Source: Nocardia mangyaensis
Lineage (GTDB): Bacteria; Actinomycetota; Actinomycetes; Mycobacteriales; Mycobacteriaceae
Length of the DNA: 64,000 bases
Direction of reading: 5' to 3'
NCBI RefSeq assembly: GCF_001886715.1
Contig: NZ_CP018082.1
Span: 2,852,001-2,916,000 of the forward strand
The notes beneath the pieces were generated by a model that was not told the origin of the DNA, made no database searches, and was given only the letters and a program-made list of their open reading frames with translations. The number at the start of each line of letters is the position of its first letter. Position 1 is the first letter of the stretch. Shown here piece after piece: positions 8,844 to 17,517 of the stretch. The translations under genes were made by a program, and so were the position numbers.

Positions 8844-9511
8844 CTGACCTCGTTGACGAGGGACCGTCCTATCGGGTGTCCGCCTATGTGTCGGCTCGCA
8901 GGAAAGCATCGCGGGCGGCACGCATGGCGCGACATCCTAAACTGCTGGCGGCTGCGAGCCGAACCTTCGTGCTGCGCGGCTACCACGCGGCGAGTATGGA
9001 TGAAATCGCGGCGCGGGCCAGTGTCAGCAAACCTATTCTGTACCAACATTTCTCGGGCAAGCTGGAGCTGTATTTGGCGGTGCTGCAAGGTCACGCTGAC
9101 GCGCTGGTCTCGGGTGTGCTGTTGGCCCTGCGGTCGACCGATGACAACCATCAGCGCGTGCGAGCGGCCGTGGAGGCGTACTTCGACTTTGTCGACGACG
9201 AGTCCCAAGGTTTTCGGCTGGTATTCGAGTCGGGCATCGTCAACGAGTCGTCGGTGCACCGGATTGTGGACCGGGCTACAGAGGCGTGTGTGGACGCCGT
9301 TTTCGAACTGGTCACCCAGGACTCCCAGCTCGGTCCTTATCAGGCGCGGATCTGGGCGGTTGGCATAGTCGGAGCCAGCCAGGTCACCGCCCGCTATTGG
9401 CTGGACACCGGCCGGACCGTTCCAAAGCATCAGGCGGTCGAGGTAGCGGTCGCGCAGTACTGGAGCGGGCTATCTGGCATACCTCCGCAAACTGTGGATC
9501 GACCGAGGTGA
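8840..9511 (+). CDS. TetR/AcrR-family transcriptional regulator
   Basis: 223 residues. A rather long N-terminal arm leads into PKLLAAASRTFVLRGYHAAS, MDEIAARASVSKPILYQHFSGKLELYLAVL, a clear TetR helix-turn-helix at about residues 33-80. The C-terminal domain (VRAAVEAYFDFVDDES, GFRLVFESGIVNES) is of the FadR-like/AmtR-neighbouring actinobacterial type. ATG at 8840 has a GGAGGG ribosome site and overlaps the stop of the truncated kinase gene. Its natural targets may have been lost with the deletion upstream. Confidence 0.9.
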   Translation: MTDLVDEGPSYRVSAYVSARRKASRAARMARHPKLLAAASRTFVLRGYHAASMDEIAARASVSKPILYQHFSGKLELYLAVLQGHADALVSGVLLALRSTDDNHQRVRAAVEAYFDFVDDESQGFRLVFESGIVNESSVHRIVDRATEACVDAVFELVTQDSQLGPYQARIWAVGIVGASQVTARYWLDTGRTVPKHQAVEVAVAQYWSGLSGIPPQTVDRPR

Positions 9512-9569
9512 CGTCGCGAGGTACGAAGCCGACTCGAACTAGGATTCCTACGCGTGTAAACGCTCAGAA

Positions 9570-10492
9570 TGCTGACGCATCCGTAGGCAGGCAGGCAGGC
9601 GGGCCAGGCAGAGGCTCCCTCGTACCTCAGGCGACGGTCTAGCCCCTCGCTCACGGTCGGCGCGACGGTGGTCATGATGCCGGCGATGTACTTGATCTCG
9701 TCGGGGTCGCGGCCGGCCTCGCGTGCCGCGTTCCGCACGAGCTCGTGCTGGGCCCGCGCCTCCTCGATCGTCCACACCTCGGCGATGAAGCCGCTCGCGT
9801 AGCGGCCCGCGATCGACAGTAGGTGCGGGCTGGGGCCACCGGATGCGAAGACGACGGGCTGGCCCCTGCTCCGACGGTGGGATCGCCAAAGGACCTCGCG
9901 AAGCGACGTACTGGCCCTGCAGGTTGACGGGCTGCAGCTTCGACGGGTCGATGAAACGGTCCGCTGCCTGGTCCTTGACCCACGCGTCCTCCTGCCAGCT
10001 GCCCCAGAGCGCTGGACGATCTGGATCGCCTCGTGTGCGCGCTGGTAGCTCTCTTCGCGATCGGCGACGGGTCTCCCATAGTTGGCGGCGACGACAGGAT
10101 CACTCGTCGTGACGGCGTTCCAGCCTGCGCGACCGTGGCTCAGGACGTCGAGGGCCTTGAACTGGAGTGCTGTGTTGAACGGCTCATGGAAGGTCGTGGA
10201 CCCGGTCGCGACGAAGCCGACGTTCGTCGTCTCGCGCGCGACGTCGGACAGCTGGATGAGTGGGTCCATGAGATTGCTGATCGTCGAGTGCTCGACGTCG
10301 CCGCGCACGGCGGGGAAGTCGGGGGTGAACAGGAATGTGAACTCGCCACGCTCGGCAGCTCTCGCATGACGCACGGTGGCGTCGACATCTGCGGTAGGTT
10401 CCGGGGACCACGTGCGGGGCGCGCCAGGCGCCGTGCAGGCCGCCGTATCCGTCGATCAGTCCCATACCGAGGACGAGCTTCTTGTCGGTCAT
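9570..10492 (-). pseudogene. NtaA/SnaA-type flavin monooxygenase remnant, several frameshifts
   Basis: The start (ATG at 10492, MTDKKLVLGMGLIDGYGGLH) and the order of segments (AERGEFTFLFTPDFPAV, TALQFKALDVLSHGRAGWNA, YQRAHEAIQIVQ, YVASRGPLAIPPSEQG, SIAGRYASGFIAEVW, EIKYIAGIMTTV) match the monooxygenase at 1-799, but they lie in three frames and the C-terminal part after about 9580 is missing. It lies directly downstream of an MFS exporter remnant on the same strand. Confidence 0.8.
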
Positions 10493-10521
10493 GGTCACCG
10501 GGCCACCTTCTCGGTAACCGC

Positions 10522-11178
10522 TCAGACGGTGGCGGTCACGTCGGCCACCGTCTCGACAGCGACCGGCGCGTCGACGACTGTCCCGTCTGCGGCCGGACTC
10601 GCTGTCCGACGGACGAAGAAGGCACCTACCATGACGAGCAAGCCGATGACCCAGGCGGCAAGGAAGGCGGCGTGTCCGGCGGACGTGGCCTGTTCCGTAC
10701 TGAGCACGCAGACGTCCCGGGCACCGGAACCGACGATGTAGGCGGAAATGAACACCGCCCCGAAGGCGGCACCGGCGAGCTGCTGGACGGTGGCGAAGGC
10801 CGCGGAGCCGTGCGGGAAGCTCGGTCCGCAGGGCGCCATCGCACTCGTCGTGAGCGGCGCCCACATCTTGGCCATCGCGCTGGTGAACACCAGCCAGGCG
10901 ATCATCAGAGTGACGACGCTCGTGCCCTCGTCGACCCGGCTGAGGAACCACAGGACGGCCAACCAGACGATCGCAGCCGGGATCACCAGCGGGCGCGGTC
11001 CGACGCGGTCGTACACCCGGCCACTCAGCGTCGCCATGATCGAGATCTCGGCGCCGCCCGGGATCAGGAAAAGGCCGAGCTGGAAGTGCTCAGACCGGTG
11101 ACATTGGTCAGCACCAGCGGGATTAGCACCAGCAGGCCGATCCCGTTGCCCGGTACGTCCGGATGGCCGCGAGGGCAA
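10522..11178 (-). pseudogene. MFS (DHA2/EmrB-type) exporter remnant, C-terminal half
   Basis: The frame encodes about 190 residues of the second half of a 14-helix MFS exporter: FQLGLFLIPGGAEISIMATL, GRVYDRVGPRPLVIPA (motif A-like), then five hydrophobic helices ending LLVMVGAFFVRRTA. An upstream segment (GNGIGLLVLIPLVLTNVTG-like) is in a neighbouring frame near 11100-11160, so one base has been lost or gained there. The first half of the gene is absent. It may once have exported the substrate or product of the adjacent monooxygenase. Confidence 0.7.
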
Positions 11179-11426
11179 GAGGCAAAGTCAGCGTACTAGG
11201 TGTGTGTCACCATGCTCGACCAGCGCGCCAACTGAGCACACCGCACGTGACTGTGGCACTTAGGGCGAAGCATCGACGCCGGTGTCAAGATTCCGAAGGC
11301 GCGATCGCCGCGCTGTATCGCTTTGGATCGTCACAGACCGCCGTATCGAGGTGTGCCCGCTCTTCATCGGCGGTGAGGGGTACCGGCCCTGTGGGCCGCG
11401 GGTGCACGGCGTCTCGGTGGGAACCA

Positions 11427-11461
11427 TTGACACCTCCAAGCTCCCGCGCTAGCGTTCGCTA
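11427..11461 (+). promoter_or_regulatory. Promoter with regulon operator overlapping the -10 box
   Basis: TTGACA (11427-11432), a 17-bp spacer, then TAGCGT as -10 box, which is the first half of the perfect palindrome TAGCGTTCGCTA (11450-11461). A protein bound here would block the -10 element. It lies 113 bp upstream of the hydrolase gene. Bases 11179-11426 hold nothing recognisable. Confidence 0.65.
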
Positions 11462-11574
11462 CATAGCGCGATCCAGGCCCCAATGCCGTCATCGGCATCG
11501 TCTATGCGCCAAAACAACCCGGGAACGAGATCCTCTCGAAGCGGGTCGTGGGATTGAATCAGTAAGGAACTGAT

Positions 11575-12351
11575 ATGCCATACGCAGACGTCAACGGTCA
11601 GCACATCTATTACGAAGATACGGGGGGTGATGGCCCCGCTGTGCTGTTGATGCACGCCTTCGCTACAGACCATGACCTGCTCGTCCCCCAGGTCGAAGCC
11701 CTTCGTGATGAGTTCCGCTGTGTGGTGATGGACGCGCGCGGCTTCGGTCTGACGCCGCTGACCGGCCCGTACACCTATTGGGACCACGCGGATGACGCAC
11801 TCGCGCTGATGGAACATCTCGGCGCTGCCCGGGCCTTCTATGGCGGCGTGTCCCAGGGCGGTTTCGTGGCGATGCGCGCAGCCCTGCGCGCGCCGGAACG
11901 AGTCATCGGGATCGCAATGATCGGGACGCCGGTCGATCCCGAACCCGAACCTATCAGGAAGGAGTTCGGGGCGATGTTCGCTGAGTGGGCGGCCAATGGG
12001 CCGACCAAAGCGCACATGCAGATGATGGCGGACGTGATGTTCCCGCCTGACTATGACTGGAGCTTGTGGGAAGCGAAATGGCGGGACTGGTCGCAAGAAG
12101 CAATTCCTGTGCAGGTCGACGAGCTTCTTGCGCGGGATAGCATGGCCCCGTTGCTGGGCAATATCACTGTGCCCTCCATCGTTATCAACGGGGAGTACGA
12201 CGGGATCGAGGCTGCGAAGGGGATGGCTGAGGGGCTGGCGAACTGCGAGGCGCTGGTTACGATCTATCGCGGATACCATGCGGTGAACCTCACTCACTCC
12301 GACCTGGTTAGCGGCCCGCTTCTGGGATTCCTGCGCCGCCACAGCCGCTGA
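11575..12351 (+). CDS. Alpha/beta hydrolase (enol-lactonase-like)
   Basis: 258 residues, a complete alpha/beta-hydrolase-1 domain. The nucleophile elbow is GGVSQGG with Ser93; HAFATD before it forms the oxyanion-hole strand (residues 27-32); Asp lies in INGEYDGIE and the catalytic His in YHAVNLTHSD near the C-terminus. The sequence around MDARGFGLT resembles 3-oxoadipate enol-lactonases and C-C bond hydrolases of ring-cleavage pathways. It is the first gene after a regulon promoter and is followed by a strong terminator hairpin. Esterase, lactonase and C-C hydrolase activity cannot be told apart from sequence. Confidence 0.9.
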   Translation: MPYADVNGQHIYYEDTGGDGPAVLLMHAFATDHDLLVPQVEALRDEFRCVVMDARGFGLTPLTGPYTYWDHADDALALMEHLGAARAFYGGVSQGGFVAMRAALRAPERVIGIAMIGTPVDPEPEPIRKEFGAMFAEWAANGPTKAHMQMMADVMFPPDYDWSLWEAKWRDWSQEAIPVQVDELLARDSMAPLLGNITVPSIVINGEYDGIEAAKGMAEGLANCEALVTIYRGYHAVNLTHSDLVSGPLLGFLRRHSR

Positions 12352-12377
12352 GATCAGAGGCCAGGAAAATGCTGTCT

Positions 12378-12413
12378 ATGACGGGCACGACGGTTTGTCG
12401 TCGTGCCCGTCAT
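12378..12413 (+). terminator. Transcription terminator hairpin
   Basis: Perfect 15-bp stem: ATGACGGGCACGACG (12378-12392), loop GTTTGT, and CGTCGTGCCCGTCAT (12399-12413), 27 bp after the hydrolase stop codon. There is no T-tract, which is common for high-GC actinobacterial terminators. Confidence 0.8.
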
Positions 12414-12446
12414 GCCGTCGCGCTCGGACGTTGGCATAGCTAGATT

Positions 12447-12610
12447 GCTTTTTCAGCGAACAGAAGGAGCTGCGAGACCTCGCGAGAAGGTTCACGCGTG
12501 AGGTTGTGGGGCCGCGGTGGCTCGAGGCGTTTGAGAATCCGCCATTCTCGAGGGCGATGACGCGGTTGGCCGACGAGGCGGGCCTGCTTCGCACGATGAC
12601 ACCGCAGTAG
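12447..12610 (+). pseudogene. N-terminal scrap of an acyl-CoA dehydrogenase
   Basis: A short frame reads FFSEQKELRDLARRFTREVV, then ADEAGLLRTMTPQ and stop. The pattern matches the first helix of acyl-CoA dehydrogenases (LTEEQRELRDLARRFAREVI). No start codon or remaining domain is present. Confidence 0.5.
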
Positions 12611-12793
12611 CCCGTGATCCACCGGCACTCCCGGTTCGTCGTAAGACCGCCGGATGACGCGACTCGAGCAGGAGTTCCATCGACGTTCTACATCCGACGA
12701 CGAAGGCCCGTGACAAGGTGGCCGCCGACCGCTGGACAGTCGAGCAAACGCTGGCTCCTTCTGCGCCGATATCGGCGATTGCCTGTATCGTCG

Positions 12794-12811
12794 CTATCTA
12801 GCGATCGATAG
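12794..12811. promoter_or_regulatory. Regulon operator upstream of thiolase
   Basis: CTATCTAGCGATCGATAG, inverted repeat with CTATC/GATAG arms and the core TAGCGATCGATA (12799-12810). It lies about 100 bp before the thiolase start. Confidence 0.6.
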
Positions 12812-12911
12812 AGGAGTTGTTGCAGTTGGGCCCCTGGCTCGGGGTGATCGGCCGCCAGTGTTCCCGGTCGCCGGATTGTGTCGTTTCCGTCCTCGTACTA
12901 CAGGAGAACTT

Positions 12912-14090
12912 ATGACCAGAGCAGTAATCGTTGACGCCGTTCGTACCGCCTCCGGGCGGGGCAAGCCCGGGGGTGCGCTGGCGGAGATCCATCCTGCCGC
13001 GTTGTTGGCACAGACCCTGCAACAGTTGATCTCCAGGTCAGATCTGGATCCCGAGCTTGTGGAGGACGTTCTCGCCGGTTGCGTCGTACAGGTCGGCGAC
13101 CAAGCCCTCAACATCGCGCGGACAGCCGCTCTCGCCGCCGGTCTGCCGGAGGACGTGGCCGGAACGACCATCGATCGTCAATGCGGATCCAGTCAGCAAG
13201 CAACGCACTTTGCCGCGCAGGGGGTCATCTCCGGTACCTACGACATCGTCATCGCGTGCGGCGTGGAGTCGATGAGCCGTGTGCCCATGGGGACCAACGT
13301 TCAGGTAGGCGCCCCTTTCGCTCCCTTGTCCGAGCGCTACCCAGAGGGCATGCCTCACCAGGGGATCGGGGCTGAACTGATGGCCGCGCGGTGGGGATTG
13401 GACCGAGCCGCGCTCGATGCGTTCGCCTCGCAGTCCCATCGCCGTGCAAGTGAGGCTTTGGCGTCGGGTATGTTCACAACCGAGATCGTGCCAGTCGCTC
13501 TGCCGGATGGTAGGGAGCACTGGATTGACGAGACAGTGCGAACCGGGACGACAGTAGAGAAGTTGGCTGGGCTGCGGTCGGCTTTCCGTGAGGATGCCTT
13601 CTCGGCGCGCTTCCCCGAGATCGAATGGATGATCACCGCTGGCAACTCGTCGCCTCTCACCGATGGGGCGTCGGCAGTGTTGATCATGAGCGAAGACCGA
13701 GCATCGAAGCTTGGACTCACTCCGCGAGCTGCTGTTCACACGATGACTGTCACTGGTTCGGACCCTACTGTCATGCTCAGTGGAGTCATTCCCGCTACAC
13801 GCCGAGCGCTCACGCGTTCTGGTCTTGACATCGATGATATCGACACCTTCGAGGTGAATGAGGCATTCGCGTCGGTCCCGCTGGCTTGGGCGAAAGAGTT
13901 CGACGTGCACCTTGACAAGGTGAATCCGCGCGGGGGAGCGCTCGCACTCGGCCACCCGCTCGGCTCATCCGGCACAAGATTGCTCACCACCATGCTCACC
14001 CACCTCGAGGCATCCGGTGGGCGGTTCGGCTTGCAAACCATGTGCGAGGGGGGCGGCATGGCGAACGCCACGATCATCGAGCGGATTTAG
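12912..14090 (+). CDS. Acetyl-CoA acetyltransferase family thiolase
   Basis: 392 residues. All thiolase catalytic motifs are present: Cys91 in DRQCGSSQQA, the NEAFAS motif, GGALALGHPLGSSG with the active-site His, and the second Cys in CEGGGMANATI near the C-terminus. ATG at 12912 follows a CAGGAGA ribosome site. It catalyses thiolytic cleavage of 3-oxoacyl-CoA in degradation (or the reverse condensation). In this regulon it most likely releases acetyl- or propionyl-CoA after a beta-oxidation round, with the SDR at 14812 as 3-hydroxyacyl-CoA dehydrogenase. A decayed copy lies at about 45990-46250. Confidence 0.95.
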   Translation: MTRAVIVDAVRTASGRGKPGGALAEIHPAALLAQTLQQLISRSDLDPELVEDVLAGCVVQVGDQALNIARTAALAAGLPEDVAGTTIDRQCGSSQQATHFAAQGVISGTYDIVIACGVESMSRVPMGTNVQVGAPFAPLSERYPEGMPHQGIGAELMAARWGLDRAALDAFASQSHRRASEALASGMFTTEIVPVALPDGREHWIDETVRTGTTVEKLAGLRSAFREDAFSARFPEIEWMITAGNSSPLTDGASAVLIMSEDRASKLGLTPRAAVHTMTVTGSDPTVMLSGVIPATRRALTRSGLDIDDIDTFEVNEAFASVPLAWAKEFDVHLDKVNPRGGALALGHPLGSSGTRLLTTMLTHLEASGGRFGLQTMCEGGGMANATIIERI

Positions 14091-14190
14091 CGGCAGTCGG
14101 GTCTTCGGCCCTGACTGCGCACGCCGCTACCCGCCTGTTGGGTGTGAACTGCACGGATGAAGGTGGAACGTCGCGCAGCATTGCGGATGT

Positions 14191-14208
14191 ATCTATCGTA
14201 CGCTATAT
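14191..14208. promoter_or_regulatory. Regulon operator upstream of the 14.3-20.2 kb unit
   Basis: ATCTATCGTACGCTATAT with the palindromic core TATCGTACGCTA (14194-14205). It lies 70 bp before the ABC ATPase remnant that begins the unit. Confidence 0.65.
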
Positions 14209-14274
14209 TGAACTGAGCCGATGTGACTTCAGCCCACTTCGGGCGCGATTCTCGATCACCTCAAGGAGTTAGTC

Positions 14275-14702
14275 ATGCGAAAAATGCGCCAGATCGCCGG
14301 GGTGGCTACGGCCCACTCACTGTGATCCGCGACGTATGCATCGAGGTTCGCCCGGCTGAGATCGTGGCCTTTCGCGGCCCGAGCGGTGCGGGCAAGACGA
14401 CGCTGCTTCTCACTGCGGTAGGGGTGCTGCCGGCCAAGGCTGGAACCTTCCGGGTGCTCGGGTCCGGGGTGCGAAGAGGGGCTCACCATCAAGTCCGTCG
14501 GGGGCTCGCTTTCGTTCCTGAAGATCGCTCGGTAATCAGGTCGCTCAACGTTCGTGACAACTTGCTGCTGGGTGCCGGTAGTGTCGACGCCGCCATCCAG
14601 GTCTTTCCGGAGTTGGGCACGTTGCTTGATCGGTCTGCGGGGTTGCTGTCCGGCGGTGAGCAGAAAATGTTGACGCTGGCGCGCGCTTTGATAATTCGAT
14701 GA
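14275..14702 (+). pseudogene. LivF-type ABC transporter ATPase fragment
   Basis: The frame reads GYGPLTVIRDVCIEVRPAE, Walker A GPSGAGKTT, AVGVLPAKAGTFRVLG, GLAFVPEDRSVI and the signature LLSGGEQKMLTLARALI, then stops. The order and wording match LivF, the second ATPase of branched-chain amino-acid-type importers. The Walker B, H-loop and remaining roughly 90 residues are missing, and the beginning is out of frame with the only good ATG (14275). It is a truncated relic of an uptake system that may once have served the pathway; no permease or binding protein is nearby. Confidence 0.7.
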
Positions 14703-14811
14703 CACTTGAAAGGCTGGACTGAGGCGAGTCGTCGAATAGGCCGTCAGGTGTGTTCGTCACAGAAGTTGGATGCGGGTAGTGGATTGTCGATCATATCGTA
14801 AGGAGAGTCAC

Positions 14812-15567
14812 GTGAATGTTAAAGGACGCTCTGCGCTGGTTTCTGGCGGGGCCTCGGGCCTTGGCCTTGCGACGGCACAACGCCTGGCCTCAGAGGGGAT
14901 GCGGGTAATCGCACTCGACCTCGATGCTTCGGTGCAGCGCGCAGCAGATTCGTGGCCGCATCTCGAGTTCGTGGCTGCCGATGTGTGCGACTCCGAAGCT
15001 GTCGGACAGGCAGTGGACGTAGCCAACCGAGATGGCAACCTGTCGGTCGTGGTGAACTGTGCGGGGATCGGCGACCCCGGCCGCGTGCTGAGCAGAAGTG
15101 GGCCTCTAGCTCTGGAGCGATTCGAACGTGTGGTCAAGGTCAACCTAATTGGAACGTTCAACATGATCCGACTCGCGGGCCACGCGATGTCCAGCAATAA
15201 GCGAGACGGTGAGGAGCGCGGCGTCATCGTCAACACGGCCTCGGTGGCGGCCTTCGACGGTCAAATCGGCCAAGCATCGTACGCGGCATCCAAAGCTGCG
15301 ATCGCGGGCATGACTCTGCCGATCGCTCGCGAATTCGCTGGCGCTGCAATCAGGGTCGCCACCATTGCGCCTGGCCTGTTCGAGACGCCCCTACTTGGAG
15401 AGCTGCCGCAGGAGGTGCGTGACGGTCTGGGAGCGTCGGTGCCGTTTCCTGCCAGGCTCGGCCTGCCCGATGAGTACGCGGACCTGGTTTACGCCATCGT
15501 CCGCAACCCGATGCTCAACGGTGAGGTTATCCGCCTCGACGGTGCTATTCGGATGGCACCGCGCTGA
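14812..15567 (+). CDS. SDR, 3-hydroxyacyl-CoA dehydrogenase type 2-like
   Basis: 251 residues from GTG at 14812 with an AAGGAG ribosome site. Cofactor motif SGGASGLG, LDLDAS with an acidic residue after the second strand (NAD preference), VNCAGIG, catalytic Ser144, Tyr157 and Lys161 (SYAASK). The sections GVIVNTASVAAFDGQIGQA and VATIAPGLFETPLL are strongly reminiscent of type-2 (HSD10-like) 3-hydroxyacyl-CoA dehydrogenases. A role as beta-oxidation dehydrogenase before the thiolase at 12912 is a reasonable inference. Confidence 0.9.
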   Translation: MNVKGRSALVSGGASGLGLATAQRLASEGMRVIALDLDASVQRAADSWPHLEFVAADVCDSEAVGQAVDVANRDGNLSVVVNCAGIGDPGRVLSRSGPLALERFERVVKVNLIGTFNMIRLAGHAMSSNKRDGEERGVIVNTASVAAFDGQIGQASYAASKAAIAGMTLPIAREFAGAAIRVATIAPGLFETPLLGELPQEVRDGLGASVPFPARLGLPDEYADLVYAIVRNPMLNGEVIRLDGAIRMAPR

Positions 15568-15730
15568 CTGAATTCTTCTGACACATCGACGCGCCGGTTT
15601 ACTACGGCTAAGCCTCGTGAACCCATCAAGCCAGGTGGCAGTGCTCTACAGCCGATGACCGCCGCACGGGGGCAGAGAATTTGACCTTGTCAACTATTGC
15701 ATAACGACTTTAACGATAGAAGAGCGTGAA

Positions 15731-16615
15731 ATGACTCGAAACAACACGACGGGTGCGATCGAACTCGCCAGATACGTCGATGGATGGGCCCCCGACCCTG
15801 TCGAGACCGTCGATGTGGTACCGCGGGAACGGCTGACTCAGCTCGCTCGGACGTTGGACTCCGACGAGGCGCGCTTGGCCGACGGCATTGTTCCGATTCT
15901 TGGCCATTGGACGGCGTTTCAGGATTGGCCCGCCTCATCCGAACTCGGATTGGACGGTCATCCGGCAGAGGGGCACTTCTACCCGCCCATACCTGACCGT
16001 CGTCGTATGTTCGCCGGATCGACCGTGACGTCCCACGGGCACTTGCGGGTGGACGTTCCGACTGTCCGGCGTTCGTCCGTCGAGTCTGTGACGCCAAAGC
16101 GTGGCGGCACAGGAGAGATGTTGTTCGTTGTCGTCCGGCACGAGTTCGAGCAGGCCGGGAAGCTCTGCCGAACCGAGCAGCAACAGATTGTGTATCGCAG
16201 TGACAGCGGCGGGCCGACCAGAACGTTCGAGCGAGCAACAACTCAGGTCGAGCCTTCGGCTGACTCGACCTGGGCGACAACACGTTCGATTCCGACCACG
16301 GCGTTGTTCCGTTACAGCGCTCTTACGGCCAACGCCCACAGAATTCATTACGACGCACCGTACGCAACCGAAGTCGAGGGATACCCGGGTCTTGTGGTGC
16401 ACGGTCCTCTTCTGGCGACATTGATGGCAGATCTGGTAGGGCAGGCATGGGGGGATTCCAGGGTCGGAGAATTCTCCTTCCGTCTGAAACACCCACTCTT
16501 TGCGCACGATCTATTCGTCGTCGAGGGGGTGTCGGCCGAGGACGGCCGGTCCGCGTCGCTGTCAGTGACGGGCTCGGTCGCGACGGCGGCAACGGCAAGG
16601 GCGGTCCGGCGTTGA
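15731..16615 (+). CDS. MaoC-like hydratase (itaconyl/mesaconyl-CoA hydratase-like)
   Basis: 294 residues, the size of two tandem hot-dog folds as in HTD2-type and mesaconyl-C4-CoA hydratases. The N-terminal half has LGHWTAFQDWP and GHFYPPIPDRRRMFAGS; the C-terminal half contains the hydratase motif FRYSALTANAHRIHYDAPYA with catalytic Asp/His-type residues, followed by YPGLVVHGPLLATLM. The gene is followed at once by a CitE-type lyase (overlap of the stop and start), then an acyl-CoA dehydrogenase and a CoA-transferase, the same set as in bacterial itaconate-degradation loci. Hydration of itaconyl- or mesaconyl-CoA to citramalyl-CoA is therefore the favoured role; another unsaturated acyl-CoA is possible. 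Confidence 0.8.
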   Translation: MTRNNTTGAIELARYVDGWAPDPVETVDVVPRERLTQLARTLDSDEARLADGIVPILGHWTAFQDWPASSELGLDGHPAEGHFYPPIPDRRRMFAGSTVTSHGHLRVDVPTVRRSSVESVTPKRGGTGEMLFVVVRHEFEQAGKLCRTEQQQIVYRSDSGGPTRTFERATTQVEPSADSTWATTRSIPTTALFRYSALTANAHRIHYDAPYATEVEGYPGLVVHGPLLATLMADLVGQAWGDSRVGEFSFRLKHPLFAHDLFVVEGVSAEDGRSASLSVTGSVATAATARAVRR

Positions 16616-17424
16616 AGGCCGAACTGGCACGACGTGTAGCGGTTGCGCGCACCTTCCTGTTCGTACCAGGAACGAGACCGGACCGCTTCGACAAGGCCGC
16701 AGCGTCGGGGGCGGACCTTATAATACTCGACCTCGAAGATGCCGTTGCGGACGTTGACAAGATAACAGCGCGAGACAACGTCGTCGAATGGCTGCGCGAC
16801 GGCGGACAGGCCGTTGTGCGTGTGAATTCGCGCAGGTCACCGCATTGGGCGGCCGACATTGCAGCGATAACCGCAACGGGAGCAGCGATCATGGTTCCCA
16901 AAGCGGACGATCCGCAAGCTCTGGCTGAACTCGCTGAGAGGCTACCGGTTATCGCACTCATCGAGACCGCGCGCGGAGTCCTTGCTGCACCGGCGATATC
17001 GTCGGTCCCCGGCGTCGTTCGTACCGCGCTGGGCCATATCGATCTCGCGGCTGAAATCGGCGTCGACCCGGGCGAGCGTGAAGCTCTTCTTGTCGCACGC
17101 TCGTCACTGGTGATCGCCGCAGCCGCCGCTGGCATCGACTCGCCTATCGACGGAGTTACGACGCACCTCGGCAACCCGACGATCCTCGAATCGGATGTGC
17201 TCTACGGGAAGTCGTTGGGATTCAGCGGAAAGCTGTGCATTCACCCGTCTCAGATCGAGACCGCCAAGGCCGCGTTGACACCGACCTCTGCCGAGGTCGC
17301 TTGGGCCGAGAAGATTACCGCGTCGTTGCCGGCGGACGGCGGAGTCGCCAGCGTGGACGGACACATGGTCGATCCGCCCGTTGTCGCTCGCGCCGCTCGA
17401 ATCCTGGCCACGGCGAGGAGATAG
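16612..17424 (+). CDS. CitE-family lyase (citramalyl-CoA lyase-like)
   Basis: About 270 residues if it begins at TTG 16612, which overlaps the MaoC stop and has AAGGG upstream; no in-frame ATG is available before the conserved core. The HpcH/HpaI fold is clear: RTFLFVPGTRPDRFDKA, IILDLEDAVAD with the Mg-binding Asp/Glu, VRVNSR, MVPKADDP, ALIETARG with the second Mg-ligand Glu, and KLCIHPSQI. The length and the FVPG/DLEDAV motifs are those of CitE/CclA-type malyl- or citramalyl-CoA lyases, which split a hydroxyacid-CoA into acetyl-CoA and pyruvate (or glyoxylate). Confidence 0.85.
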   Translation: MKAELARRVAVARTFLFVPGTRPDRFDKAAASGADLIILDLEDAVADVDKITARDNVVEWLRDGGQAVVRVNSRRSPHWAADIAAITATGAAIMVPKADDPQALAELAERLPVIALIETARGVLAAPAISSVPGVVRTALGHIDLAAEIGVDPGEREALLVARSSLVIAAAAAGIDSPIDGVTTHLGNPTILESDVLYGKSLGFSGKLCIHPSQIETAKAALTPTSAEVAWAEKITASLPADGGVASVDGHMVDPPVVARAARILATARR

Positions 17425-17517
17425 CACCGACGCGGCGAACACGAGAGCCACCAAGAAAATGGCCGTACAAATACAGATTACCGGGCGTGGCTCGGTTCTC
17501 GATTCGGAGCAGTGATT

